DNA of 64,000 nucleotides from Streptomyces sp. NRRL S-350 (lineage in GTDB: Bacteria; Actinomycetota; Actinomycetes; Streptomycetales; Streptomycetaceae): assembly GCF_000719705.1 (NCBI RefSeq), contig NZ_JOHO01000038.1:1-64000 (forward strand). Reading direction: 5' to 3'. A model generated the notes under the pieces. It did not search any database. It had not been told where the DNA came from and saw nothing but the letters and a program-made list of their open reading frames with translations. This document shows positions 18,864 through 27,842 of this stretch, in pieces. Numbering within the stretch: the stretch's first letter is position 1; each line of letters begins with the position of its first letter. The translations under genes and the position numbers were made by a program.

Positions 18864-20711
18864 TTGACCCAGGACGTCCAGTTCAGTGCGCAGGCCAACC
18901 CCTTCGCGGCAGCCGAGCAGGTCTGCGCCACCCTCGGCACGCTCACCGACGCCCTCTTCGACGAGCACACCTCGCGCCACCCGGCGGCCTCGCTGAGCGC
19001 CCTGGACACGGCCGCGCACCCCGCCGCCGAGGCGCTGTTCGGCCTGCCGCTGGCCCCCAACGGGCCGGTGCACGCCACCCTCGACCGGCTCGGCACGGTG
19101 GTCACCGCCGGCACCGCCCGGCCGGGCACCGGCGCACCGCTCGCCGACCGGGTGATCGCCGCGCTCCAGGCCCGCTACGGCGGCGGGGCAGTGCGCGGTG
19201 CCATCGCCGACCGGGGCACCACCTCGGCCGCGCTGTTCCAGCTCCCGGTCACCGGCGAGTTCGCCGACGCCAAGCTGCGCCCGCCGTTCGCCCCGGCGCT
19301 GGCCGCCCTGGCGGCCGGGCAGCAGACCAGGCAGCCGGTCGAACTGCCCACCGGCGCGGGCACCGAGGTCCGGCTCGTCGTCCCGCCCGGCTTCCACCCG
19401 CTGACCTCCCCGGGCGGGCCCCCCGGGGCCACCGCCCGTACGGTGCCCCCGCTGCCCGCCGACGCGGATCGGACCGACGGCGCCGCCCCGGCCACCGTGG
19501 CGGCGGCCCGGGAGCTGACCGGCCACCTGGCCGAGGTCGCCGAGGAACTGTTCGGCGCCACCGGCCGCGAACCGCGCCGCGACTTCGCGGTGATCTCCGC
19601 AACCCTCACCGACCTGATCCACGACGCGGGCGTCGTGTACGCGGGCGTCTGCGCCCTGGAGCGGGACGGCCGTACGTCGGACGCCGCCCTCGTCGTCTCG
19701 CTCGCCCGGCACCCGCTGCCGATCACCGCGCTCGCCACCGAACTGGCCACCGTCCGGCGGCACGCCGAGGTGTGGACGGTCCTGCTGCCGGCCGGGCCGG
19801 CCGCCGTCCTGGTCGAGGGCCGGACCGTCCCGGTGCCCGGCCCGCTGGCCGCCGACGGGCAGCGGCGCTGGGTGGTCACCTCGGCTGTCCAGGCCTTCGT
19901 CCCGCTGCCGGACGGCCGGACGGTGCTGTGCGTGCAACTGTCGACGGCGCAGCCCGAGGACTGGGAGCTGTACACCGAGGCGTTCGCGGAGGTGCTGAAG
20001 AGCGTCCAGTTCGGCTGGGACGGCGAGTCCGCCCCGGCCATGGGCGCACCCGCTGCCGTACCGGTGGCCGAGCCCGCCCCGACGCCTCCGCCCTTCGCGC
20101 CGTCGTCCTCGTCCTCGCCCTCGCCCGCGCCCGTCGAGGAGGAGCCGTCGGACGAGTCGGAGGAAGTGCCGGTGCACCTGCGCGGCACGCCGGTGCGCGT
20201 ACCTCCGGCGGACTTCAACCCCTTCGCGCCGGTCGTCGAGGCCCCCGCCGCCGAGGCCCCCGCCGAGGTCGCACCGACCGAGGAGTCGCCGCGCAAGGGC
20301 ACGCCGGTCATGGTCCCACCGCCGGACTTCAACCCCTTCGCCATGACGGGCCTCGCGTCGACGCCGGCCGACGCGCCCACCGCCCAGCCCGCCGGGGCGG
20401 CCGTCGCCGACCCCTTCGGTACGACGGTCGCCGGCGAGCAGAAGAACGATCCGTTCGGCACCACCCTCGCGTCGCAGGGGCCGGGTGTCCCGCCTCCGCC
20501 CGCGGCCCCGCCGGTCGTCCCGGCTCGGGCCGTGGCGGAGAGTGCCGCGGAGAGTGCGGCCGAGCCGGAGGAGTCGCCGCGCAAGGGCACGCCGGTCATG
20601 GTCCCGCCGCCGGACTTCAACCCCTTCGCCATGACGGGCCTCCCGTCGACGCCGGCGGAGGAGCCGGAGGCCGCGACCGAGGCGCCGCCGGAGCACCGCC
20701 CCTTCGGCTGA
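18864..20711 (+). CDS. Protein of unknown function with repeated DFNPFA tail motifs
   Basis: I do not recognise this 615-residue protein. The N-terminal 390 residues look globular, with alternating helices and strands, and form roughly two similar-sized halves (about 1-170 and 210-390). No signal peptide or membrane segment is seen. From about 395 the chain is Pro/Ala/Ser/Glu-rich and disordered, and carries three copies of a GTPV-x-VPPxDFNPFA motif (two in near-identical 30-residue blocks) plus two DPFGTT motifs; an ANPF also occurs at residue 11. Such repeated short linear motifs suggest docking sites for a partner. The start is the TTG at 18864, preceded by AGCGGGGGGC. The gene stands alone, convergent with the next one. 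Confidence 0.75.
   Translation: MTQDVQFSAQANPFAAAEQVCATLGTLTDALFDEHTSRHPAASLSALDTAAHPAAEALFGLPLAPNGPVHATLDRLGTVVTAGTARPGTGAPLADRVIAALQARYGGGAVRGAIADRGTTSAALFQLPVTGEFADAKLRPPFAPALAALAAGQQTRQPVELPTGAGTEVRLVVPPGFHPLTSPGGPPGATARTVPPLPADADRTDGAAPATVAAARELTGHLAEVAEELFGATGREPRRDFAVISATLTDLIHDAGVVYAGVCALERDGRTSDAALVVSLARHPLPITALATELATVRRHAEVWTVLLPAGPAAVLVEGRTVPVPGPLAADGQRRWVVTSAVQAFVPLPDGRTVLCVQLSTAQPEDWELYTEAFAEVLKSVQFGWDGESAPAMGAPAAVPVAEPAPTPPPFAPSSSSSPSPAPVEEEPSDESEEVPVHLRGTPVRVPPADFNPFAPVVEAPAAEAPAEVAPTEESPRKGTPVMVPPPDFNPFAMTGLASTPADAPTAQPAGAAVADPFGTTVAGEQKNDPFGTTLASQGPGVPPPPAAPPVVPARAVAESAAESAAEPEESPRKGTPVMVPPPDFNPFAMTGLPSTPAEEPEAATEAPPEHRPFG
20280..20369 (+). repeat. 90-base direct repeat, copy 1
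   Basis: This block recurs at 20568-20657 with two substitutions that I could count. It encodes EESPRKGTPVMVPPPDFNPF and the ten residues after it, inside the tail of the unknown protein. The near-identity at DNA level points to a recent duplication. Confidence 0.9.
20568..20657 (+). repeat. 90-base direct repeat, copy 2
   Basis: Second copy of the block at 20280-20369, 288 bases downstream and in the same reading frame; the change from Ala to Pro in MTGLPSTPA is one of the two differences. Confidence 0.9.
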
Positions 20712-20878
20712 GCCGCGGAGGCCCAGGAGGCCCAGGAGATCCAGGAAGCCACGGAGGCTGCCGAGCTGCGCGCGCGCTCAGCCATCACCCGCCACCGGCC
20801 ACCGGCCCCAACCGCCCTGCGGAGAAACCGCGTTGGCCGGTCATCGCCAACCGCTCGGCAGACCGGCCGAAGCCGCCC

Positions 20879-21589
20879 TCAGCCCGCGCGCCGGGCCAGG
20901 TGCACCACGTCCGGCACTCCGCGCGGCACCGGGATCTCGTGCGTCACCACGTCCGAGAACCCCGCCGCCCGGAGTGCCTCCTCGAAGGCCGTCGACGGCT
21001 GTGCGCTCCATACCGCGAGCACCCCGCCCGCCTGCAGCCGGTGCCACAGCACCGCGAGGCCGTCCGCGCCGTACAGCCCGTTGTTGGAGTCGGTGACGGT
21101 CCAGTCCGGCCCGTTGTCGATGTCCAGGCACAGCGCGTCGTAGCGCTCGCCGTCCGCCGCCGCGAGGTACTCCAGCAGGTCGGTGTGGAGCACCGTGACC
21201 CGGTCGTCGTCGAGCGCGCCGCCCGAGAAGGCGCCGAGCGGGCCGTTGCGGTGCCAGTCGATGATCGCGGTCTCCCGCTCGACGATGGCGATCCGCCCCC
21301 AGCGCGGCTCGGCCACCGCGTACGCCAGCGAGAAGCCGACACCGAGTCCGCCGATCAGCACGGCCGGCCGCTCGACCCGGCGACCGTTGCGGTCCAGCTC
21401 GTCCAATGCCGCCTGGATCAGCAGCCGCTCCGAGCGTCCGTCGGCGGTGTCCATCAGGAAGCAGCCGTTGGCGATGATCTCGAAGTGCCGACCGCGCTGC
21501 CGTAGCACCACCTCGCCGAACGGTCCCTCCCGTCGGTCGAGCGTGACGACGGCCTCGGGGCCGTCCCGCTCGGGCAGTGCGGTGGTCAT
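20879..21589 (-). CDS. Spermidine-synthase-like methyltransferase-fold protein
   Basis: A 236-residue protein of the SpeE superfamily (Rossmann fold). It shows an N-terminal beta domain (FGEVVLRQRGRHFEIIANGC), motif I VLIGGLGVGFSLAYAVAEP, and LCLDIDNGPDW in the active-site region. True spermidine synthases carry a catalytic D-x-x-D pair and bind decarboxylated SAM; residues here are only partly conserved, so polyamine synthesis is uncertain. The start at 21589 has GAGGAGGACGG directly upstream. The 150-base spacer upstream has 10-base direct repeats GAACTCGGGT (from 21614). Confidence 0.75.
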   Translation of the reverse strand: MTTALPERDGPEAVVTLDRREGPFGEVVLRQRGRHFEIIANGCFLMDTADGRSERLLIQAALDELDRNGRRVERPAVLIGGLGVGFSLAYAVAEPRWGRIAIVERETAIIDWHRNGPLGAFSGGALDDDRVTVLHTDLLEYLAAADGERYDALCLDIDNGPDWTVTDSNNGLYGADGLAVLWHRLQAGGVLAVWSAQPSTAFEEALRAAGFSDVVTHEIPVPRGVPDVVHLARRAG

Positions 21590-21738
21590 CCGTCCTCCTC
21601 GGCGACTCAGGGCGAACTCGGGTGAACTCGGGTGAACTGAGGCGACTCTTCGCTCCAGGCCCGTCCCGGTGCGGCCAGGAGACCGTCCCGGTGCGGACGA
21701 GTACCCGCCCGACAATAGCCGAGTCCGCCCCGCACCCG

Positions 21739-22836
21739 TCAGGTCGTGATCAGCACCCCCGCGTACGAGACGCCCGCGACGACCACCCAGGAGCCGAGCC
21801 CGAGCAGGGCGATCCGCCCGCCGGTCCGGACCATGGTCGGCAGGTGCACCGCGCTGCCGAGCCCGAACAGTGCGGCGGCCAGCAGCAGTTCCTGGGCGTC
21901 CCCGGCCAGGCCGAGCACCCGCTCCGGCAGCACCCCGGTGGTCCGCAGGACGATCATCGCGAGGAATCCGGCGACGAACAGCGGCACGATCGGCGGGCGG
22001 CTCCCGGCCTTCACCGAACTGCCGGCCGACACCGCACCGACGGTCCCGGCTCGGGCCGCGCCCGCACGAAGGTTCCGCCGCACCGCGACGGCCACCCCCG
22101 CGACCAGAGGCGCCAGCAGCACCACGCGCATCAGCTTGACCAGCACCGCCTCGCGCAACGCCCCGGCCCCGCCGGTCTGTGCGGTGGCAACCACCTGCCC
22201 GACGTCGTGCACGCTCGCGCCGACCCAGCGACCGAACTCCACCTCGCCGAGCCCGAGCGGCTGCTGGAGCAGCGGCAGGACGGCGATCGCCAGCGTCCCG
22301 CACAGGGTGACCAGCGCGACCGAGGCCGCGACGTCCTCCTCCTCGCTGCCGGCCGCCTGGCTGACCGCACCGATCGCCGACGCCCCGCAGATCGAGTAGC
22401 CGGTGGCGACCAGCAGCGGCTGATCCCCGGGCAGGCCGAGCCGCCGCCCCAGCCAGAGCGTGCCCGTGAAGGTGGCCGCGACCACGGCGAGCACCATGGC
22501 GACGGTGGCCCAGCCGAGACCGATCACGTCGCCCAGGCTGAGTTTGAGGCCGAGCAGCACGATCCCGAGCCGCATCAGCCGCTTCCCGGCCGTGGACAGC
22601 CCCGGCCGGGCGACGCCGCGGACCACCGGGCGCAGCCCCGGCAGGTGGGCGGCCGCCATGCCCAGCACGACGGCGGCGGTGAGCTTGGGCACGGCCGGTA
22701 CGGTCGCGTGGACGGCGATCGCGGCGGCCACCCCGAGGGCCGCGAGCAGCAGCCCGGGGGCGTCGCCGCCCATCGGGGGCAGCGAGCGGGTACGGGCAGC
22801 GCGCTGCCGGAGGGTCAGTGCCACGCCGCCGCTCAC
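21739..22836 (-). CDS. YeiH-family (UPF0324) putative sulfate/sulfite exporter
   Basis: Integral membrane protein of 365 residues with about ten hydrophobic segments. The UPF0324/YeiH pattern is clear: GLLLAALGVAAAIAVHATVP, LMRLGIVLLGLKLSLGD, YSICGASAIGAVS, and GRWVGASVHDVGQVVATAQT. The family is annotated as putative sulfate exporters. It starts with the GTG at 22836, whose last bases overlap the stop codon of the cysteine dioxygenase gene (GTGA), a sign of translational coupling. I infer that it exports sulfite or a related product of cysteine oxidation. Confidence 0.85.
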   Translation of the reverse strand: MSGGVALTLRQRAARTRSLPPMGGDAPGLLLAALGVAAAIAVHATVPAVPKLTAAVVLGMAAAHLPGLRPVVRGVARPGLSTAGKRLMRLGIVLLGLKLSLGDVIGLGWATVAMVLAVVAATFTGTLWLGRRLGLPGDQPLLVATGYSICGASAIGAVSQAAGSEEEDVAASVALVTLCGTLAIAVLPLLQQPLGLGEVEFGRWVGASVHDVGQVVATAQTGGAGALREAVLVKLMRVVLLAPLVAGVAVAVRRNLRAGAARAGTVGAVSAGSSVKAGSRPPIVPLFVAGFLAMIVLRTTGVLPERVLGLAGDAQELLLAAALFGLGSAVHLPTMVRTGGRIALLGLGSWVVVAGVSYAGVLITT

Positions 22837-23414
22837 TGCTCCCGGTCGGCGGGCAGCCGGTAGACCCGCCGGATGCTGGTGCCGAGGCGCGAGACGTCCG
22901 CGCCGTACACGTGGATGGAGATGGCCGTGGTGCTGCAGGCGTTGCGCACCAGGTGGATGTCGCCGGGCGGGGCGAAGGCGGCGACGGTGCCGGCCGGGCC
23001 GGTCACGTGCTCGGTCTCGACCAGCCGGGCGGTGCGTCCCTCGGACACCAGCCGGTAGCGGGTCTCGCTCTCCTGGCCCCGGTGGACGCCGGCCACGCAC
23101 CAGGAGACGTGGTCGTGGATCGGGGTCCGCTGTCCGGGCAGCCAGACCAGGGCGACGACGGAGAAGCTGCCGTCCTCCTCGGCGTGCAGGACGTGCTGGC
23201 GGTAGTGCTGCGGGTCGCCTTCGCACTGGGCGGGGGTGAGCAGTGCGTCGGGCCCGTCCTGGTCCGCGAGCAGGTGCGGGGCGAGCCGCTCGCCGACCAG
23301 GTAGGCGGTGAGTTCGGGGGGCAGTCCGCGGTCAACGACGGTGCGGATCTCACTGATCAGCGCGGTCATCCGCTCGGTGAGCCGGTCTCTGCCGACCGTG
23401 GCTGAGGGTGTCAT
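22833..23414 (-). CDS. Cysteine dioxygenase (cupin)
   Basis: Oxidises cysteine to cysteine sulfinate with O2 and Fe(II). The 193-residue protein has the cupin iron motif PIHDHVSWCVAGV (two His plus the cross-link-region Cys), a second GDIHLVRNA His, and the SIHVYGAD strand. These match bacterial cysteine dioxygenase; a 3-mercaptopropionate dioxygenase is the main alternative. It is the first gene of a two-gene operon with the YeiH-type exporter, and this pairing supports a role in cysteine breakdown and sulfur export. The start is the ATG at 23414. Confidence 0.88.
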   Translation of the reverse strand: MTPSATVGRDRLTERMTALISEIRTVVDRGLPPELTAYLVGERLAPHLLADQDGPDALLTPAQCEGDPQHYRQHVLHAEEDGSFSVVALVWLPGQRTPIHDHVSWCVAGVHRGQESETRYRLVSEGRTARLVETEHVTGPAGTVAAFAPPGDIHLVRNACSTTAISIHVYGADVSRLGTSIRRVYRLPADREQ

Positions 23415-23582
23415 GCCAGCAGGTTCGGGCCTACCGACCTATCACGTCCAAGGAGGGTTCGTAAGCGACCTCCCCACTGGCTCTTATACATCACCCCACC
23501 CGCCATCCTCGTACGCCGGCCCTGCGCACCGGCACCCGCATCGACACCCGTGCATCAGCACTTGCGCATCAGCAGCTGGGCC

Positions 23583-24497
23583 TCAGCACCCGACCCGGCT
23601 CGCCGCCGCCTGCCGCAGGTGGTCCAGCACCAGCCCGGTGGCCGGGATCCCGCGGTGCTCCCGCAGCACGTACGCGCTCACCTGCCGCCGAAGGTGCGGT
23701 TCGACGGCTCGCCCCGTGACCTTGCGGTGGCACATGAAGGAGAGCACCAGCGCGGGCATCAGCGCGATCCCGACCCCGGCGGCGACGAGGGACTGGACGG
23801 CGAGGTTGTCGTCCGTCGAGAAGACGATGTCCGGCGCGAACCCCTCCTCCGCGCAGACGTGCAGCAGGTTGGCCCGGCATCGCGGGCACCCGGCGATCCA
23901 GCGTTCGCCGTCGAGGTCGGCGAGCCGTACGGCGTGCCGGCGGCCGAGCGGGTGCCCGACCGGCAGCAGCACCGTGAGCAGGTCCTCCATCAGCGGGATC
24001 TCGTCCAGTCCGTCGGGCACCTCGGTGGCCGCCCCGGGGTAGCGGAAGGCCAGCGCGATGTCGCACTCCCCGCGCAGCAGCCGTTGGACGGAGTCCGGCG
24101 GCTCGGCTTCCAGCAGTTCGACGCGCACGCCGGGGTGCTCGGCGAGCAGCCGCGCCATCGCCTCGGGTATCAGGGTGGCGTTGGCGCTGGGGAAGGCGCA
24201 GACCCGCACCCGTCCGGCGCGCAGCCGGCCGAGCGCGGCGAGCTGCTGCTGGGCGGCGGACATGCTGTCGAGGATCAGTCCGGCGTGCCGGGAGAGCGCC
24301 TCGCCCGCCTCGGTGAGCCGCAGTCCGCGTCCGGCGCGGGTGAACAGCGGGACGCCGACGGTGCGTTCGAGGGCCTTCATCTGCTGGGTGATGGCGGGCT
24401 GGGTGTAGCCGAGTTCCCGGGCCGCGGCCGAGTAGGAACCGGCCCGGACGACTTCGTGGAATGTCCTGATGTGCCGCGAGTCGAACACCGGCTCCAT
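23583..24497 (-). CDS. LysR-family transcriptional regulator
   Basis: A 304-residue regulator with the N-terminal winged HTH (HIRTFHEVVRAGSYSAAARE, LGYTQPAITQQMKALE) and a type 2 periplasmic-binding-like effector domain (GRVRVCAFPSANATLIPEAM). The start ATG at 24497 follows GGGAGGGGC; an in-frame ATG at 24539 would add 14 residues. It lies downstream of the glutamate-type importer on the same strand and upstream of the cysteine dioxygenase operon, so either could be its target. The 24498-24606 spacer is A+T-rich for this genome (AATCATAAGAGGAATTTGGA) and likely holds its promoter. Confidence 0.88.
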   Translation of the reverse strand: MEPVFDSRHIRTFHEVVRAGSYSAAARELGYTQPAITQQMKALERTVGVPLFTRAGRGLRLTEAGEALSRHAGLILDSMSAAQQQLAALGRLRAGRVRVCAFPSANATLIPEAMARLLAEHPGVRVELLEAEPPDSVQRLLRGECDIALAFRYPGAATEVPDGLDEIPLMEDLLTVLLPVGHPLGRRHAVRLADLDGERWIAGCPRCRANLLHVCAEEGFAPDIVFSTDDNLAVQSLVAAGVGIALMPALVLSFMCHRKVTGRAVEPHLRRQVSAYVLREHRGIPATGLVLDHLRQAAASRVGC

Positions 24498-24606
24498 GGC
24501 CCCTCCCACCCGGTCGTCGTCCTCCAGCTCCGTAATCATAAGAGGAATTTGGAGGTACCGGTCCCAGCCCCATCCGCACCTATGGTTCAGTGCCGAACCA
24601 GGCTTC

Positions 24607-25476
24607 TCACTGCTGGGCCGACGGCGGCAGCCCCATCGCCACCTCGGCCTTCGCGACCGGCGCTCCGCCCCGCACGCTCGGGCTTCGCCGGCTGCGCCGC
24701 TCGACGAACCGGGCGAGCCAGGAGAGCAGCAGACACATGCCGATGTAGATCGGCGCGATCACCATCACCACCGGGATGAACGGCAGGTCGTAGTCCAGGT
24801 TGGTGGCGATCAGCTTGCCCGCGTGCAGGAACTCCTCGTAGGTGATCAGGAAGCCCAGCGAGGTGTCCTTGAGCGCGACCACCAGCTGGCTGATGATGGC
24901 CGGCAGCATCGCCCGGTTGGCCTGCGGCACCAGGACGTACGTCATCACCTGGGTCTTGCGCATGCCCAGCGCGTACGCCGCCTCCCGCTGGCCCTTGGGC
25001 ACCGCGAGCACACCGGCCCGGAACACCTCGGCCAGCACCGAGCCGTTGTAGAGCACGAGCCCGGCCACGAGCGCCCAGAGCGGCTGCACCTTGAGGGCGA
25101 CGAACACGAAGAAGATCATCACCAGCAGCGGCATGGCCCGGAAGAACTCCACCACCAGCGTGGCGAACCAGCGGACCACCCGGTGGTCGGACAGCCGCCC
25201 GGCCGCGAACAGCGCGCCGAAGGGCAGTGCGAACAGCACCGTCCAGCCGAAGGCCTTCAGGGTGTTGCCGAGCCCGCGCAGCAGCAGGTCCTGCACGCCC
25301 CGGTACTCGAAGGGCTCCCACTTGGCGGACGTGAACTGGTGGGTGTGGAACAGCATGTAGACGACCCAGGCGACCGCCCCCGCGATCAGCAGCAGTGCGA
25401 TCCCGCCGTACAGCCGGTGGCGGGCGAGCGCCTTGGGGCCGGGGATGTCGTACAGCGCCGAGGATCCAACGGTCAT
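24607..25476 (-). CDS. gluD: Polar amino-acid ABC importer permease (GluD-like)
   Basis: Membrane subunit of 289 residues, His/Glu/Gln/Arg family. It has a first hydrophobic segment at ALLLIAGAVAWVVYMLF and then the core permease domain with LGNTLKAFGWTVLFALPFGA, EFFRAMPLLVMIFF, and the conserved QREAAYALGMRKTQVMTYVL loop that docks the ATPase. The ATG at 25476 overlaps the gluC stop (ATGA). Last gene of the operon; symbols follow the actinobacterial GluABCD system. Exact substrate (glutamate, aspartate or glutamine) cannot be told. Confidence 0.88.
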   Translation of the reverse strand: MTVGSSALYDIPGPKALARHRLYGGIALLLIAGAVAWVVYMLFHTHQFTSAKWEPFEYRGVQDLLLRGLGNTLKAFGWTVLFALPFGALFAAGRLSDHRVVRWFATLVVEFFRAMPLLVMIFFVFVALKVQPLWALVAGLVLYNGSVLAEVFRAGVLAVPKGQREAAYALGMRKTQVMTYVLVPQANRAMLPAIISQLVVALKDTSLGFLITYEEFLHAGKLIATNLDYDLPFIPVVMVIAPIYIGMCLLLSWLARFVERRSRRSPSVRGGAPVAKAEVAMGLPPSAQQ

Positions 25477-26117
25477 CGGGACACCGCCACTCGTCGTTCC
25501 AGCAGGTTGAAGACGGCGCTGATGGCCAGGGTGATGATCAGGTAGCCGACGGCGATCCAGACGAAGGTCCAGATGATGCTGTAGCCCAGTTCGTTGATGG
25601 TCCGGTAGGTGCCCAGCAGTTCGGTGACGCTGAAGGAGCCGGCGATCGCCGTGTTCTTCGCCAGCGCGATCATCACACTGCCGATCGGTGCCACCACCGA
25701 GCGGTACGCCTGCGGCAGCACCACCAGGCTCATCGTCTGCCCGAAGCTCATGCCCAGGCTCCGGGCCGCCTCGCCCTGCCCGCTCGGCACGGTGTTGACG
25801 CCCGAGCGCATCGCCTCGCAGACGAACGCCGAGGTGTAGCAGCCGAGTGCGAGCACCGCGAAGGTGTAGAAGGGCAGGGTGATGTCGAACCGGGGCAGGC
25901 CCAGCACCACGATGAAGAACAGCAGGGTCAGCGGCGTGTTGCGCAGCACCGTCACCCACACCGTCCCGAACACCCGCAGCGGCCTGACGGGCGAGACCCG
26001 GAAGCTCGCGATCAGCACCCCCAGCACCAGCGACAGCACCGCGCTCACCGCGAAGAGCGAGAGCGTGCCGAGGAAGCCGTCCCAGTAGGTCGACCAGTTG
26101 TCGGTCAGCGTTTTCAC
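25473..26117 (-). CDS. gluC: Polar amino-acid ABC importer permease (GluC-like)
   Basis: A 214-residue permease with about five membrane helices. Family hallmarks are FLGTLSLFAVSAVLSLVLGV, VTVLRNTPLTLLFFIVVLGL and the EAA-like loop GQGEAARSLGMSFGQTMSLV. It sits 12 bases after the binding-protein gene and overlaps gluD by four bases. It should pair with GluD in a heteromeric channel. Confidence 0.9.
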   Translation of the reverse strand: MKTLTDNWSTYWDGFLGTLSLFAVSAVLSLVLGVLIASFRVSPVRPLRVFGTVWVTVLRNTPLTLLFFIVVLGLPRFDITLPFYTFAVLALGCYTSAFVCEAMRSGVNTVPSGQGEAARSLGMSFGQTMSLVVLPQAYRSVVAPIGSVMIALAKNTAIAGSFSVTELLGTYRTINELGYSIIWTFVWIAVGYLIITLAISAVFNLLERRVAVSR

Positions 26118-26129
26118 GGCGCGGCCCTC

Positions 26130-27053
26130 TCAGTACCGGTTGATCTGCGGCGGATTCGGCGCCGGCTCCCCGGAGAGGCCGAGAGTCGCTTCGAAGGCCC
26201 TCTTCCAGTCGCCGTTCTGCTCGTGGTGCTCCAGCGCGTCGTTCAACGCCGAGCGCAGGGCGGTGTCGTTCTTCGGCACCCCGATCCCGTACGGCTCGGT
26301 GGAGAACAGCGGGCCGACCACCTTGAGTTCGTCCGGCACCTTGGCCGCGTAGCCGAGCAGGATCGCGTTGTCGGTGGTCACCGTGTCGACCTGGTCGGTG
26401 ATCAGGTTGTCCACGCAGGCCGAGTAGGTGTCGTAGCCGATCAGCTTGGCCTTCGGGTACTGCGACTGGATGCGCTGGTACGGCGTGGAACCGGCCGCCG
26501 AGCAGACCTTCTTGCCGTTCAGGTCCTGCGGGCCGTGGATGGTGTTGTCGTTCTTACGCACCAGCAGCGACTGCCCGGCGACGAAGTAGGGCCCGGCGAA
26601 GCCGACCAGCTTCTTCCGGTTGTCGTTGATGGTGTACGTGCCGACGTAGTAGTCCACCTGGCCGTTCTGCAGCGCGGTCTCGCGGTTGGCGGAGGCGATC
26701 GTCTTGAACTGGATCTTGTCCGGCGGGAAGCCGAGGGAGGCGCCGACCATCTTGGCGATCTCGATGTCGAAGCCGGAGTACTCGCCGCTGGCCGGGTTCT
26801 TCTGGCCCAGGTACGGCTGGTCCTCCTTGGCTCCGACCACCAGGTGGCCCCGGCTGCGGGCGGCGTCCAGGGTCGGCGAACCGGTGATCGAGGAGGCGTC
26901 CTGCACCTGGTAGCTGGGCAGCGCACTGGCCTGGGGGCCCTTGGGCGGCGGGGTGCCGGCCTTGCCGCAGCCCACCGCCAGTGCGGCCAGCAGTACGGCG
27001 GCGGCGAGCACCCGCTTCCCCGCCCGCGCGCCGGGCGTCGTCTCACGGTTCAC
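26130..27053 (-). CDS. gluB: Amino-acid-binding lipoprotein (GluB-like)
   Basis: Solute-binding protein of 307 residues with a lipoprotein signal ending in a LAVGC lipobox (Cys near 29) and a Pro-rich linker. The periplasmic-binding-protein family 3 domain shows LVVGAKEDQPYLG, SGFDIEIAKMVGASLGF, and VDYYVGTYTINDNRKKLVGF, all typical of glutamate/glutamine binders. The Arg in NDNRKK is where such proteins hold the alpha-carboxylate. Nine bases follow gluA. Confidence 0.9.
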   Translation of the reverse strand: MNRETTPGARAGKRVLAAAVLLAALAVGCGKAGTPPPKGPQASALPSYQVQDASSITGSPTLDAARSRGHLVVGAKEDQPYLGQKNPASGEYSGFDIEIAKMVGASLGFPPDKIQFKTIASANRETALQNGQVDYYVGTYTINDNRKKLVGFAGPYFVAGQSLLVRKNDNTIHGPQDLNGKKVCSAAGSTPYQRIQSQYPKAKLIGYDTYSACVDNLITDQVDTVTTDNAILLGYAAKVPDELKVVGPLFSTEPYGIGVPKNDTALRSALNDALEHHEQNGDWKRAFEATLGLSGEPAPNPPQINRY

Positions 27054-27062
27054 TGCGCCGCC

Positions 27063-27842
27063 TCAGTGCTTCAGGATCTTGGACAGGAAGTCCCGGGCGC
27101 GCTCGCTCTCGGGAGCGCTGAAGAACTCCTCCGGCGCACGGTCCTCGACGATCCGGCCGTCGGCCATGAACACCACCCGGTTCGCGGAGGCCCGCGCGAA
27201 GCCCATCTCGTGGGTGACCACGACCATCGTCATGCCCTCGTGCGCGAGCTGGCGCATGACGTCCAGCACCTCGTTGATCATCTCGGGGTCGAGTGCCGAG
27301 GTCGGCTCGTCGAACAGCAGCGCCTTGGGGTCCATCGCCAGCGCACGGGCGATCGCGACCCGCTGCTGCTGCCCGCCGGAGAGCTGGGCCGGGTACTTGT
27401 CGGCCTGCGACGCGAGTCCCACCCGCTCCAGCAGCGCGCGGGACTTGGTGTCGGCCTCCGTCTTGGACCGGCCACGCACCTTGATCTGCGCGAGCGAGAC
27501 GTTCTGCAGCACGGTCTTGTGCGCGAACAGGTTGAAGGACTGGAACACCATGCCGACCTCGGCGCGCAGCCGGGCGAGCCCCTTGCCCTCCTCGGGCAGC
27601 GGCTCGCCGTCGAGCAGGATCGTGCCGTTCTCGATCGGTTCCAGGCGGTTGATCGCCCGGCAGAGCGTGGACTTGCCGGAGCCGGACGGGCCGATGACCA
27701 CGACCACCTCGCCGCGGCCCACCGTCAGTTCGATGTCCTGCAGCACATGCAGGTCCCCGAAGTGCTTGTTGACGCCGCGCATCTCGATGAGCGGCGCGAA
27801 GGCCGGGACGCCGCCCGTGGCCGGCCCGGGAGCCGTGGTCAC
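27063..27842 (-). CDS. gluA: Amino-acid ABC importer ATPase (GluA-like)
   Basis: Cytoplasmic ATPase of 259 residues with all motifs: Walker A GPSGSGKST (51-59), Q-loop FQSFNLF, signature LSGGQ (154-158), Walker B ALLFDEP (Asp178, Glu179) and switch His in VVTHEMGF. The start is the GTG at 27842, which overlaps the stop of the preceding LapA-like gene (GTGA) and gives a normal family length; a longer frame to 27983 would run through that gene. Confidence 0.92.
   Translation of the reverse strand: MTTAPGPATGGVPAFAPLIEMRGVNKHFGDLHVLQDIELTVGRGEVVVVIGPSGSGKSTLCRAINRLEPIENGTILLDGEPLPEEGKGLARLRAEVGMVFQSFNLFAHKTVLQNVSLAQIKVRGRSKTEADTKSRALLERVGLASQADKYPAQLSGGQQQRVAIARALAMDPKALLFDEPTSALDPEMINEVLDVMRQLAHEGMTMVVVTHEMGFARASANRVVFMADGRIVEDRAPEEFFSAPESERARDFLSKILKH

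Noticed and set aside
18558..20696. Arg/Gly-rich minus-strand frame opposite the DFNPFA protein
   Set aside because: Low-complexity shadow; the plus-strand frame has the organised repeats in register.
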